From positions 1-25,956 of IMG/VR virus record IMGVR_UViG_3300011252_000638: a stretch of 25,956 nucleotides of DNA; one strand, given 5' to 3'. This DNA is from a virus. The stretch's first letter is position 1. Each line of letters opens with the position of its first letter. Shown one piece after another: positions 13,709 through 21,929 of this stretch. The notes below the pieces were generated by a model. It did not search any database, was not told the DNA's origin, and saw only the letters and a list, made by a program, of their open reading frames with translations. Position numbers and translations under genes: made by a program.

Positions 13709-15102
13709 GCTGGCACCCTCTGAATATCTGCAGAAACGCCGCTAATACCGCATGAAGTCGCGGCGGAAGATTCAAACGAAAGCGAAAACCCATCTTCAGC
13801 AGTTGTCCCGAAGCGATTTAAAACAACTTGCTTGTTCTTCTGACCTTTTTGCCCAACGCTTTTGATGCGAGCTGCACCCCAACTAAAGCCACCATCAAAA
13901 GAAGGTCTTACAGTTATTTGAGGGTTTGAGTTGTGAGGGTCGGTTGAGCCGTCGCCAAGGCCTGGGAACGTATCTACAAACACCTGATTAAGCTCAAGCT
14001 GATCAGGGAATGCATGAGTTAAAGGTAAATCAGCTCGCCATATCAGATGATCTGAGCCTTCTTGATTATAGCTCTCATCTGCATAATAAAGCTTGTTAGT
14101 TGATCGATCGCCTATAATGGTCTTGTTGCCAAAACTTGCAGAGTAAAGGCCCTTCCAAACGCTCAAACCATAGCTTTTTAATTCTGACCAAAGCCCTGTT
14201 TCTAAATTCAAGCGCCATGTAAAGCTGGTTCCGCTTATAACGTAATAGCCAATTGAGCGGTTTGTGTATGTGAAACCCTCAATTGATTGCTTGTTGATTT
14301 CGTCCTGAATGTCGCGCTCTAACCGCTTGTTTGAAACCCGCCTGGATGCATAGGTATTCTTACCCATAGCAACAACAGCGCCATATTTATTTAACCAAAA
14401 GATTTGATCATCATGCTTGGCTACTGATTTTCCAGAAAGACAGCCTTGATTATCTACATGTATTTGCGATTGTGGGAATTCTGAACCGCCATCAGGAGAC
14501 CAAATTTCTACCGTTTCAGGCCCAAAATATAGCGCATCGCGACCTTTAATAATCCCGCTGGATAAGCCGTCCCTATTTGCTTCAGCGGTTGCGAAGTCTA
14601 AAGCGTCAATTTCAGTAGTTTCTAATCCTGATGCGAAAATCCGCCCGTCAGCAATAGGAAAGATGAAATTGCCATTTAAAAAATGAACAGAGACAGGAGG
14701 AGGCAAATCAGGATCATTGAATTCACTAAAGTTGCCGCTTTGGTATTGATAAACCAAACCATTAGAAACAAGCATCATTTGCGCATCTGTTCGGCGGTTT
14801 ACTTCCATGTAAACACGATCGTTGCCTGGGATGCCCCCTATTTCTTCAATAGAGCCCGCTGTGTCGACGGAAAAGAACTTTTGGCCTGATACGACGTATA
14901 GTTTGTTTTGAAGCACCAAAAGGCCTCTAATGCCCCCGCCATTTGTTAATGTCGCAAATTCTCTAAGACCGTGATTTGACTTAATCTGAAAACGTGATTT
15001 AGCATCACTTCCAGCATCATAAGCCTCACAGTTAATCAAACGAGGTACGGGTGAAAACTCATCCGGATCAGATTTAATTGCAATCTTAAGAGCTGTAGCC
15101 AT
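13705..15102 (-). CDS. Packaged-DNA stabilisation protein, P22 gp10-like
   Basis: A 465-residue beta-rich protein that would form the hexameric plug below the portal and tail accessory ring and keep DNA inside the capsid. Repeated strand-turn units are visible (GGIRGLLVLQNKLYVVSG, AMGKN, SFTWRLNLETGLWSELKSYG), as in the P22 gp10/packaged DNA stabilisation family, which is close to this size. I place the start at 15102, where ATG overlaps the preceding stop as TAATG, instead of an in-frame codon five residues upstream. The stop overlaps the next start as ATGA. Confidence 0.82.
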   Translation of the reverse strand: MATALKIAIKSDPDEFSPVPRLINCEAYDAGSDAKSRFQIKSNHGLREFATLTNGGGIRGLLVLQNKLYVVSGQKFFSVDTAGSIEEIGGIPGNDRVYMEVNRRTDAQMMLVSNGLVYQYQSGNFSEFNDPDLPPPVSVHFLNGNFIFPIADGRIFASGLETTEIDALDFATAEANRDGLSSGIIKGRDALYFGPETVEIWSPDGGSEFPQSQIHVDNQGCLSGKSVAKHDDQIFWLNKYGAVVAMGKNTYASRRVSNKRLERDIQDEINKQSIEGFTYTNRSIGYYVISGTSFTWRLNLETGLWSELKSYGLSVWKGLYSASFGNKTIIGDRSTNKLYYADESYNQEGSDHLIWRADLPLTHAFPDQLELNQVFVDTFPGLGDGSTDPHNSNPQITVRPSFDGGFSWGAARIKSVGQKGQKNKQVVLNRFGTTAEDGFSLSFESSAATSCGISGVSADIQRVPA

Positions 15103-15497
15103 TAGCTTGAGCCCCAATGTTTGCGATTAGATGGAAGCCTCACCAAGCCGCTGTCAAAGACCGCATCAGGAACAGTGAAGTAAGTTGCAAAAATAGCCTC
15201 TTCCCCTTCGTCAGCTGCATAATATTGGTCACGTGACAGAGTTTTGCCGAATTGACCGGCAATATGTTTTGCAAGCCACATCACAGATGAATTAACAAGG
15301 CTATCAGCAAGCGGGTATGTTGTTGTAAGAGTTAAATCTGTATGCTCATAAGTTGTCCCATCATTAGCTAGGCCATGAAGGATTGAATTGAGCTTGTCGA
15401 GCGCGTCTTTTGCGTCAATCGCGTCTATCCCATCATATGAGCTAGCAACACGAATTTCCTTTAAGGCTCTATGTACTATCTCAGATGTAGCGACCAT
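15102..15497 (-). CDS. Tail accessory factor/head completion protein, P22 gp4-like
   Basis: A 131-residue protein with a helical core, typical of the P22 gp4/gp6-like connector family: an N-terminal helix SEIVHRALKEIRVASSYD, then DAKDALDKLNSILHGLANDG, a TTYPLADSLV link and WLAKHIAGQFGKTLSRD. In P22 gp4 binds the portal first and completes the head before the plug protein joins. Place and size agree. Both ends are fused to neighbours by TAATG overlaps. Confidence 0.8.
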   Translation of the reverse strand: MVATSEIVHRALKEIRVASSYDGIDAIDAKDALDKLNSILHGLANDGTTYEHTDLTLTTTYPLADSLVNSSVMWLAKHIAGQFGKTLSRDQYYAADEGEEAIFATYFTVPDAVFDSGLVRLPSNRKHWGSS

Positions 15498-15664
15498 TAT
15501 TCATCGTCTCCAGTTTCAGCAACAGGCTCTTTTTTCGCTGGTTTTTTAGTCGGGATGTTTGCAGGGCTATCATAATAGCCTTTTGGTAATTCCTGGCCTT
15601 CTTCAAGCTCAAAGATTTTTGAGTCATTTTTTGAATAACCCCAAACTTTTCTAATATCTGACAT
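15497..15664 (-). CDS. Small acidic/basic protein before the tail accessory factor
   Basis: A 55-residue protein starting MSDIRKVWGYSKNDSKIFEL and ending with a Lys/Pro stretch and an acidic tail (VAETGDDE). The start has AAGGGAAA upstream. The stop TAA overlaps the ATG of the tail accessory gene (TAATG), which strongly supports translation. Small proteins with a WGYSKxD-type start and Lys/Pro tail are frequent between coat and connector genes in phages. I know no function; it could be a minor head component. Confidence 0.72.
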   Translation of the reverse strand: MSDIRKVWGYSKNDSKIFELEEGQELPKGYYDSPANIPTKKPAKKEPVAETGDDE

Positions 15665-15681
15665 GATTTTCCCTTTGTTAT

Positions 15682-15713
15682 AAAAAAAGGGGCAAAGCCT
15701 AAGCTCTGCCCCC
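15682..15713 (-). terminator. Strong intrinsic terminator after the coat gene
   Basis: On the minus strand, GGGGCA pairs with TGCCCC (15712-15707 with 15694-15689), with an inner GCT/AGC continuation, followed by a run of seven T (15688-15682). It lies 16 bp after the coat stop and just before the 55-residue gene. Without antitermination it should greatly reduce tail-gene transcription, or it sets a high coat-to-tail ratio by attenuation. Confidence 0.82.
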
Positions 15714-15728
15714 AGTTGGTGGCATAAT

Positions 15729-16958
15729 TTAACCGACTAGGCGCGCAGCCAAATCAGGGTAAATTGATTTCCAGCCATATAAAATATCAAGACGGATAAC
15801 ATCCTGGTCAGTGTCAATGTCGTAATCTTTGACAACACGAACTGACAAGCCATCAGAGCTTTCTTGGCCTTTCCATGCAACACCGTCAGGCATTTCAAGA
15901 GGGCAAGTTACCAATGCAAAGGCATTTTTATGGAATGCCATATTCATTGGGTAAGCTGTTGAGGCAGTACCCATAACAGTGATTGCAGCGTTATCAGCAG
16001 GAGCTGCACTTACAGTCTGATAAGGGCCTGAAACAATAATTGCAGGTGCAATAGTTAATGTTGCATTGCCAGAACCGTCTGAAGTTGCGTCCGCTGTTAC
16101 TGTAAACTGCTGCAGGTAGTTCATTGCTGTTTTGCCTGTTGAGCCTTCGCCTGGCACAGGATTAACCGCATAAACACCGGCAATAGTGAACACGTCACCA
16201 GCTTTAAGAACGGCTGTTGAGTTTGTCCAACCGTCTGTCACAAGTGATTGCGTGTTGGTTGTTTTACTTAGTGCATATGTTGTTTCTTGAGAGCCGCCGG
16301 CCACAAGAGGAGTGCCCCCATGAGCGCCAACAGTATGTGTTTTAATGTTGTTTGACGAATATGTGTTGAGGCCAGCAATGCGACCGATTTTAGCGGCCTC
16401 ATAAGCTGTTTTAACCATAGCTTGGTTTTGCAAGCCCACTTGATCTCCTGCAATGCCATAATGTGCTTCTGGATTAAGAACCAGATTGCGATCATTACTC
16501 ATAACAGCCATTTCATCCAAACGACGTGCAGAAGGTGAAACTTTTGCAAAAGTGTCTGGAGTTGTGCCTGGTGTTCCGACCTGGTTCCAAACGTCTTTAT
16601 ATAGACCAAAACCGCCTTGATCTAATGTTTGTGCAAGAGTAATCATTGCAGGCTCAATATAGCGCTTTGAATATTCTTCAATGCTCAAAGTCAGGTCTTG
16701 AGTTGAGAAGTTCCAAGACACGTGTTTGCGGCTGTTGATAGTAACTGATGTGTTACCTTCTTCAACATCTTGGTTGACACGTGTCGCGCCGTCAGAGGTC
16801 ACGAATTTAACAGGTTTACGGATTGAAACCGTGTCACCTACTTTTTTAAATTCTTTCTTATATTCACGGTGGACAAGATTGCCCATTACCGTGTTGTTCT
16901 TTAATTGCATCAGAGATTCTTTTGCAATCACAGAGGGGTTTAATACTGAATTAGCCAT
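15729..16958 (-). CDS. Major capsid (coat) protein, P22 coat family
   Basis: A 409-residue coat protein of the P22 gene 5 type (HK97 fold). The N-terminal arm begins MANSVLNPSVIAKESLMQL, followed by GDTVSIRKPVKF, and a beta-rich middle with an inserted Gly/Thr-rich domain at about 210-330. The end has a DIDTDQDVIRLDILYGWK phrase typical of this family. Size is close to P22 coat (430). It follows the scaffold gene by 12 bases and is followed by the strongest terminator of the window. Confidence 0.9.
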   Translation of the reverse strand: MANSVLNPSVIAKESLMQLKNNTVMGNLVHREYKKEFKKVGDTVSIRKPVKFVTSDGATRVNQDVEEGNTSVTINSRKHVSWNFSTQDLTLSIEEYSKRYIEPAMITLAQTLDQGGFGLYKDVWNQVGTPGTTPDTFAKVSPSARRLDEMAVMSNDRNLVLNPEAHYGIAGDQVGLQNQAMVKTAYEAAKIGRIAGLNTYSSNNIKTHTVGAHGGTPLVAGGSQETTYALSKTTNTQSLVTDGWTNSTAVLKAGDVFTIAGVYAVNPVPGEGSTGKTAMNYLQQFTVTADATSDGSGNATLTIAPAIIVSGPYQTVSAAPADNAAITVMGTASTAYPMNMAFHKNAFALVTCPLEMPDGVAWKGQESSDGLSVRVVKDYDIDTDQDVIRLDILYGWKSIYPDLAARLVG

Positions 16959-16970
16959 TTAGCTATTCTC

Positions 16971-17825
16971 CTAAGAATTGCCCATCCGCCATTTTTCATA
17001 TTCCTTCATGCTCATTTTTGAGGGGTCTTTAGATTGAGAACCGCTCTTACCTGAAATTTTAGGAACTGGCTTTGGAGCTGCTGTTGTTGTTTTGGGGGTT
17101 GGAGGCGTAATCTTTGCCTCAACTCTCCCGATGAAACGCGCCGCCTCAAGAGGCGGCATCTGTGCAACTGCGAGGGCTTCATTAGGATTTTTGCCTAGGT
17201 AATAAGTAACTTCAGCGCTTTTTTCAGAGTCCAAAATCATTTGGGCAACAGCGTCATTTTCGGCAAGAAAACCGACTTGACTAACTGTTTCGTTATAATC
17301 TGGGACCTTTGCTGAGAACTCGGCTTCAGCTTCGTAGAAAGCTTGAACTTTTGCGTTCTGCTCTTGCTGTTTAAAATTTTCAGCATCTTGCTTAGCAATA
17401 GTCACGCTTTGTTGCTGTGTGAGCTCTGCGGCTTCAAGAGCTGCCTCTTTTGCGGCTCTTCTAGCAATAGATTGAGGGTCATACTCATCATACTCATCAT
17501 ACTCTTTCTTATTGCTGCTACTGATCTCTTGAAACTGCTTAAGTTGCTGTTCTGCTCTTTCAGCTCTTAAAAGAGCCTCTTTCTTTTGAGCGTTTAGCTT
17601 TTGTATCCTATCTGAAACTCTTGATTTTTTACGAGGCTGTTGCTCTTCCTCGGGTGTTTCTTGTTCAGTCGCATCTGAGTTATCTTCCTCATTTTGCGGG
17701 GCCTCTTCCAAAGCTTCCTCATTTTCAGAACTGGCCTGCTCTTCATTTTCGGTTACTTCTTCGTTGCCGATTTCAGTTTCTAGATTTACGTCATCTTGTG
17801 ACGGGTGGTTTTCATCCACGTTCAT
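16971..17825 (-). CDS. Scaffolding protein, P22 gp8-like
   Basis: A 284-residue assembly scaffold. The first 75 residues are highly acidic (ENEEQASSENEEALEEAPQN), the middle is a long coiled coil (LNAQKKEALLRAERAEQQLK), and the C-terminus is basic and ends in MKEYEKWRM, like the coat-binding helix-turn-helix end of P22 scaffold. A 9-nt unit is repeated (YDEYDEYDEYD at about 116-126). I use ATG 17825; the in-frame TTG at 17840 belongs to the TTGGAGAAA ribosome-binding site that closes hairpin element C. Position between portal and coat fits. Confidence 0.85.
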   Translation of the reverse strand: MNVDENHPSQDDVNLETEIGNEEVTENEEQASSENEEALEEAPQNEEDNSDATEQETPEEEQQPRKKSRVSDRIQKLNAQKKEALLRAERAEQQLKQFQEISSSNKKEYDEYDEYDPQSIARRAAKEAALEAAELTQQQSVTIAKQDAENFKQQEQNAKVQAFYEAEAEFSAKVPDYNETVSQVGFLAENDAVAQMILDSEKSAEVTYYLGKNPNEALAVAQMPPLEAARFIGRVEAKITPPTPKTTTAAPKPVPKISGKSGSQSKDPSKMSMKEYEKWRMGNS

Positions 17826-17836
17826 TTTGTATTTCT

Positions 17837-17868
17837 CCAATAAAAAACCCCGCCAAAATGACAGGGTT
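17837..17868 (-). terminator. Hairpin element C (terminator-like, before scaffold)
   Basis: The minus-strand stem AACCC/GGGTT (17868-17864 with 17850-17846) is followed by TTTTTT and ATTGGAGAAA, which is also the scaffold ribosome-binding site. The 14-nt core GGGTTTTTTATTGG is identical to elements A, B and D. It separates the terminase/portal genes from the scaffold/coat genes. Confidence 0.65.
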
Positions 17869-17901
17869 GCGATTCAATTTTTCAATTGTCGGGAAGGGGT
17901 A

Positions 17902-19782
17902 TTACTCGAACATACCAAACTCTAACTGTACTTGCTTAACGGCATTATCAATCTGATCACCTTCAATCTCAGTTTTCTTTTTCGTTAAGTCCAGCCCCAT
18001 ACTCTCGAGCTGAAATTCTTGCATTTGTTGTTGCATTGGGTCTGGTTGCGGCGGTGGCTGTTGGTCGTCGCCGTCTTCACCCTCTAGCAATTCAGGTGGC
18101 ACCATCTTTTTAAGTCTGTGTGCTATAGCGTCAGCTCCTGGCCAGTCCATATTGCCTGCGATAAGATCACCAGCTACTTGGCCAGCTTGCGGGAATGCCT
18201 GAACAAAACTCATCATGCTTTCAGCAGCTTCAATGCGTTTGGTTGTATAGCTTGGGCCTGTTGTTACCTTAATATCAAAGCGGCCTGCTGACAGATCATT
18301 TAAAAGCATTGGCTCGCCGTCATAGCCAGGGATTGATTTATTGATTTCTATAAATTCTTCGCTGTCATCTTCACCTAGAATTCTTATAACGCGCTGTGTG
18401 TCATAAATCTTAGGTATGAGGTCAATTAAAATCCGTCCAGCGTGCTCTAGAGAGCGGGTAAGGTTGTCAGTGAAATGATAGTTAGCAACATCGCCCTCAC
18501 GCTGTCTTGCTAAGATAGCTTTCCCGCTTGTTTCGTTTGATCTAGCGCCAAGTGAAGCATCATAAATACCTGTTACAGCTTTCATATCATCACTTGATAA
18601 TGCGCCCTCTTGCCAAAGTGCATTTGGTGGCGGTGGTGGTGCTATTCTTTGTGGTGCTGGTGCTTCCTGATCATGATCATAAACAATATAAGGCTTTGGA
18701 CCTTTGTTTACATTATCCCATTGCGCTTTGTGCTTGCCTAATTGCTTTTTAGTTAGTAACCAAGGTGCCTTTGGTGCCTGGCCAATTGTCTCAGCAGCCT
18801 GACTTCGCCAATAATTATATAACATTTGGGGATCACGGGCCGCTCTAATCATGCCTGAACGAATGACTTGAGTTCCGTTTGGCACCTCATCACCTAAAAC
18901 TGAAATAATAGGAATATGCTTTCCAGCCCAATCATAAGGGCCTTCCAAAACTTCATTGCCGTTAATGATAGACATTTGCACTTTGTGAGTGTCAACTTCT
19001 CTCACGTCTACTGGAGGCGGAATTAGAGATAATTGAAACTCATCTAAATCAGTTATATCCAGAGTTGCGCCATCTTCAAAAAGAGCGAGCGTTCTTTTAA
19101 CTGGGATCTTTTCCCAAAACTCTGCAACAAGTATTTCATCTTGTGTCTGAAATGTTAAATAAGCGTTTCCATCATTGTTGTAAGAAACATCAACACTATC
19201 AGTGCTAGCTTTAGGGTATTTCTTTTTAAACGCTTTAAGAGGCATGTTCTCGATAACAAAGCAATGCATAGCATCTGATCTATCTGTTTTGATGCTTGCA
19301 GGGTCCCACAACACGCTTAAAGGGTTTGGGATAGCTTCAATCAATATCTCCTGATCAAAGGCTGTATCGTCCATATAATCCGTTGTGATGCGGAAATTAC
19401 CAATTCCGCATGAAATAGAATGATCAGCAGCCATTGAATAAATAAATCTAGCGCTTGATTGCTCTTCAATTTGCCTAATTATACCTGAGTAAACTTTAGC
19501 TAATTCAGGGTCGGACTTGTCGTCAACAGGTCTAGCTTTAATGGATGGCGCGTTTTGGCGTAAATCATTAACAACCTGGTTAATCATCGCACCTAATTTA
19601 TTAACAGTAATACAAGGCCGTCCAGCCGCTTCACGTTCATTTCTTACGGTGTCAGGCCATTGATCCCCAGCGCGAAAGCGTAGGTCTTTTTCCGCCTCGT
19701 CTCTGTTGTCGCGCTCATAATCCCATGCGTCTTGCAGCATTTCACGGATAGAGCTGATTTTCTTGTCTACATTCCGAGCCAT
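17902..19782 (-). CDS. Portal protein, P22 portal family
   Basis: A 626-residue portal that forms the dodecameric DNA channel. Start MARNVDKKISSIREMLQDAW, then RAGDQWP, GRPCITVNKLGAMINQVVND and RPVDDKSDPELAKVYSGIIR, all typical of P22-like portals. The later SNETSGKAILARQREGDVAN and the LIPKIYDTQRVIRILGEDD phrase are also characteristic. The C-terminal part is Gln/Pro-rich (DDQQPPPQPDPMQQQMQEF) with a final helix; in P22 the portal end forms a barrel. It overlaps the large terminase stop by 16 nt and has GAGG before the ATG. Confidence 0.92.
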   Translation of the reverse strand: MARNVDKKISSIREMLQDAWDYERDNRDEAEKDLRFRAGDQWPDTVRNEREAAGRPCITVNKLGAMINQVVNDLRQNAPSIKARPVDDKSDPELAKVYSGIIRQIEEQSSARFIYSMAADHSISCGIGNFRITTDYMDDTAFDQEILIEAIPNPLSVLWDPASIKTDRSDAMHCFVIENMPLKAFKKKYPKASTDSVDVSYNNDGNAYLTFQTQDEILVAEFWEKIPVKRTLALFEDGATLDITDLDEFQLSLIPPPVDVREVDTHKVQMSIINGNEVLEGPYDWAGKHIPIISVLGDEVPNGTQVIRSGMIRAARDPQMLYNYWRSQAAETIGQAPKAPWLLTKKQLGKHKAQWDNVNKGPKPYIVYDHDQEAPAPQRIAPPPPPNALWQEGALSSDDMKAVTGIYDASLGARSNETSGKAILARQREGDVANYHFTDNLTRSLEHAGRILIDLIPKIYDTQRVIRILGEDDSEEFIEINKSIPGYDGEPMLLNDLSAGRFDIKVTTGPSYTTKRIEAAESMMSFVQAFPQAGQVAGDLIAGNMDWPGADAIAHRLKKMVPPELLEGEDGDDQQPPPQPDPMQQQMQEFQLESMGLDLTKKKTEIEGDQIDNAVKQVQLEFGMFE

Positions 19783-21287
19783 GAGCCCTCACTGTGATTG
19801 GAGTATGTTTCTTCTTCGTCCCAATCATCTAGATCAGGCCATTCTGTTGGGAAATCTGGGTCAACAATTCGCGCCATTGCGTCAAACATGTCATCATGAT
19901 GAGGGATAGGAAAAGGCTTGTACTCCTCTTCAATAAAGACCTGGACAAGATCCTCTACTTTACCCTCATAATTTGTTCTGTGATGTGTTTCAGGCAGTAG
20001 CATCTTGCCATTTTCAAAAACTGGAACAAGTCGTTTAATTCTATCTATCTTTGCAGTCTTGCCACCCAGCGCGATAATATCAAACTCGTAATTAATTCGC
20101 TGCATCTCTGATTTAAAATGCTGTATGTCACTATCTTTGCCGTACTTCTCATAACCAACCGCCAAGGGTCTGTATTTCTTGTGCAGTTTTAAAAGGATTT
20201 TCCAGCGCTCTGTTAGGTTTAATCGATCTCTGACAATATCCAGAACTCTGTATTTCTCATCAGGTCCTAAACCGATTACCCAAATAGCGGTATAATCTGA
20301 TGTTTTCTTTTTCTCGTTCGCTGGATCAACAATGATGTACTTGTTAAGCTCATCAGGATCACAGCTTTTATAATGACGTAACCAGCTTTCTTGAAAGCCC
20401 TGCTTGCTGTCTCCTTTAGGATTGAGAAGCATCTGAGTTCCAAAGGTATAAACGCCCTGATCACGTCGTTTTTTATTAATCAACTCACGTGACATCAAAA
20501 CAGGCTCGCCCGTCTCGGTTCCGTCAACTGTACAAGGGTAAATGCGAGGCTTTACAGAGCCTCTTTTAATCATTGTGTGATATGAGTCAGAAAAGTGGTA
20601 TCTCGTGCCCACATAGCGCTCAAAACCGCCATCAGAGCCAAGCGAAAGTGAAAGTTCCCAGCTTCCTGTTGTCTTTTCCATCATTGGCGGCGTTGTAACT
20701 GATGCTTGTGTTACAACATCATCATAGACAAGCCCGTGAAAGTGTTTTGAAACTGGCTGACCATCAACAAGCCCCCAGGCTTCAATAGTGCTTTCCTTTG
20801 GGTTGCCTTTGCGTTTAACAATAATCCCGTCATCTTCAGACCATTTAGGGCTTTCTTTTTGTGGGTTCTGATAAAGGATATCGTCAAACAAGCTTTTAAG
20901 CATTTCATTGGCTTCAAATTCACGCTTGATCTGCTTTAAGAAGGCTTTTGCAATTGGCCTTGTGTGGCTAAATATACCGATAGTGATTTCAGGATTGTTT
21001 AGAATATCCTGAATAGTGAGAGCGAAAGTTATAATCGTTGATTTGTAATGCTCTCGAGCCCATAAATCTAAATAACCGTTAGGGTTGGCTTGCACTTCTC
21101 TGCATCGATTAAAGCACCAATCACTTTCAACATCAGGCCGGCTTAATCCGTATCTAAGCAGGAAATATAAATCAGTTAGGCAAAGATTCCTTAGTCTGTC
21201 CCGTCTCAGCTCTTCCGAGCATTCCTCCAACCCAGCCAAGAGTTTCTGATACTGGCTCCTGTTTGTGATTATGGTTGATATTTCCAT
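19767..21287 (-). CDS. terL: Terminase large subunit
   Basis: A 506-residue packaging motor: N-terminal ATPase and C-terminal RNase H-like nuclease. The Walker A-like stretch is the variant form WAREHYKSTI (K82, S83), as in many terminases without a classical GxxGxGKS loop. Walker B is HGLVYDD (D189, D190). Nuclease acidic residues are visible in YIIVDPA, VGYEKYGKD and HHDDMFDAMARI. Size is near P22 gp2 (499). The ATG at 21287 lies 116 nt inside the small-subunit gene and has only a weak ribosome-binding site, so coupling to terS translation is likely. The C-terminus is very acidic (EWPDLDDWDEEE). Confidence 0.93.
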   Translation of the reverse strand: MEISTIITNRSQYQKLLAGLEECSEELRRDRLRNLCLTDLYFLLRYGLSRPDVESDWCFNRCREVQANPNGYLDLWAREHYKSTIITFALTIQDILNNPEITIGIFSHTRPIAKAFLKQIKREFEANEMLKSLFDDILYQNPQKESPKWSEDDGIIVKRKGNPKESTIEAWGLVDGQPVSKHFHGLVYDDVVTQASVTTPPMMEKTTGSWELSLSLGSDGGFERYVGTRYHFSDSYHTMIKRGSVKPRIYPCTVDGTETGEPVLMSRELINKKRRDQGVYTFGTQMLLNPKGDSKQGFQESWLRHYKSCDPDELNKYIIVDPANEKKKTSDYTAIWVIGLGPDEKYRVLDIVRDRLNLTERWKILLKLHKKYRPLAVGYEKYGKDSDIQHFKSEMQRINYEFDIIALGGKTAKIDRIKRLVPVFENGKMLLPETHHRTNYEGKVEDLVQVFIEEEYKPFPIPHHDDMFDAMARIVDPDFPTEWPDLDDWDEEETYSNHSEGSWLGM

Positions 21288-21633
21288 CTATTCTTTTCTT
21301 GTCAACGATCAGGCCATGAAGTTTGCCCAAGCTATCAAGAACCCCTTTTGCCTCGCCTGCTTTTCCCTGTTCACAAGCCATTTGAAACGTTTCAAGATAT
21401 TTTTTTGTCATCCATTCAACTGTGATTTCGTGCTTTTTAGCATGCTTAGCTTGTAGCTCTTCCAGCCTTGCAACTACCTTGCTGTTGCTAGTCATGCGTG
21501 ATGCTGCTTCATTTATTGTCTTATCTGACATTCTTTTTGTATTGTAAGAGCCTCTATATGCCTCTGAAGCATTGCCGCCATTTTCGATATAAAGCTGGCA
21601 AAACTTCTCCTGCTTAATTGTTAATCCTGCCAT
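21172..21633 (-). CDS. terS: Terminase small subunit
   Basis: A 153-residue protein with an N-terminal DNA-binding helical region typical of Terminase_2 small subunits: LTIKQEKFCQLYIENGGNAS, SEAYRGSYN, and a KTINEAASRMTSNSKVVARL helix. A coiled middle and a region near TFQMACEQGKAGEAKGVLDS follow. It recognises the packaging site and feeds DNA to TerL. The start has AAGGA at good distance. Its last 116 nt overlap the terL start. Hairpin element D lies just upstream. Confidence 0.88.
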   Translation of the reverse strand: MAGLTIKQEKFCQLYIENGGNASEAYRGSYNTKRMSDKTINEAASRMTSNSKVVARLEELQAKHAKKHEITVEWMTKKYLETFQMACEQGKAGEAKGVLDSLGKLHGLIVDKKRIDGNINHNHKQEPVSETLGWVGGMLGRAETGQTKESLPN

Positions 21634-21657
21634 CTTGTTTATTCCTTTGTAGTTGCC

Positions 21658-21688
21658 CCAATAAAAAACCCGCCTGTTAAAGCGGGTT
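21658..21688 (-). terminator. Hairpin element D (terminator-like, before terS)
   Basis: A perfect 7-bp stem AACCCGC/GCGGGTT (21688-21682 with 21673-21667) is followed on the minus strand by TTTTTT and ATTGGGG. It contains the same 14-nt core as elements A, B and C, and lies three bases after the stop of the 47-residue gene and 25 bases before terS. This is the clearest intrinsic terminator of the four. Confidence 0.78.
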
Positions 21689-21690
21689 GG

Positions 21691-21834
21691 TTAGTGTTTT
21701 GTTTGTTTATAGCTCTCTAATTGAGCCTCACGTTTATCTAATAGGCTTTCAATAATATCTAGAGCTTTCCATCTTCTTTCAAAGTTGCTGCTCTTTCGAA
21801 CTATGGCTTGTAGCCGTTCTATTTTATCTTCCAT
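21691..21834 (-). CDS. Small helical protein, first gene of the late operon
   Basis: A 47-residue charged, probably coiled-coil protein: MEDKIERLQAIVRKSSNFER start, ending SYKQTKH. GGAG lies seven bases before the ATG, which supports translation. It is separated from terS only by hairpin element D, so it would be made even when that terminator works. A leader protein or a terminase accessory role can be imagined, but no family is recognised. Confidence 0.6.
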   Translation of the reverse strand: MEDKIERLQAIVRKSSNFERRWKALDIIESLLDKREAQLESYKQTKH

Positions 21835-21858
21835 TAATATCTCCAGCCCACAACACAC

Positions 21859-21870
21859 CATAGCGCTATG
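21859..21870. promoter_or_regulatory. 12-bp perfect palindrome in late leader
   Basis: CATAGCGCTATG is a perfect inverted repeat, 25 bp upstream of the 47-residue gene. Such symmetry suits a dimeric protein site (operator or packaging-related) or a short RNA hairpin. No protein can be named. Confidence 0.4.
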
Positions 21871-21929
21871 TTTTACGATTGCTTCTGTATAGGTTCGCTT
21901 GGTTCTGTTGTGAGCTAAACTCTTGGTTA

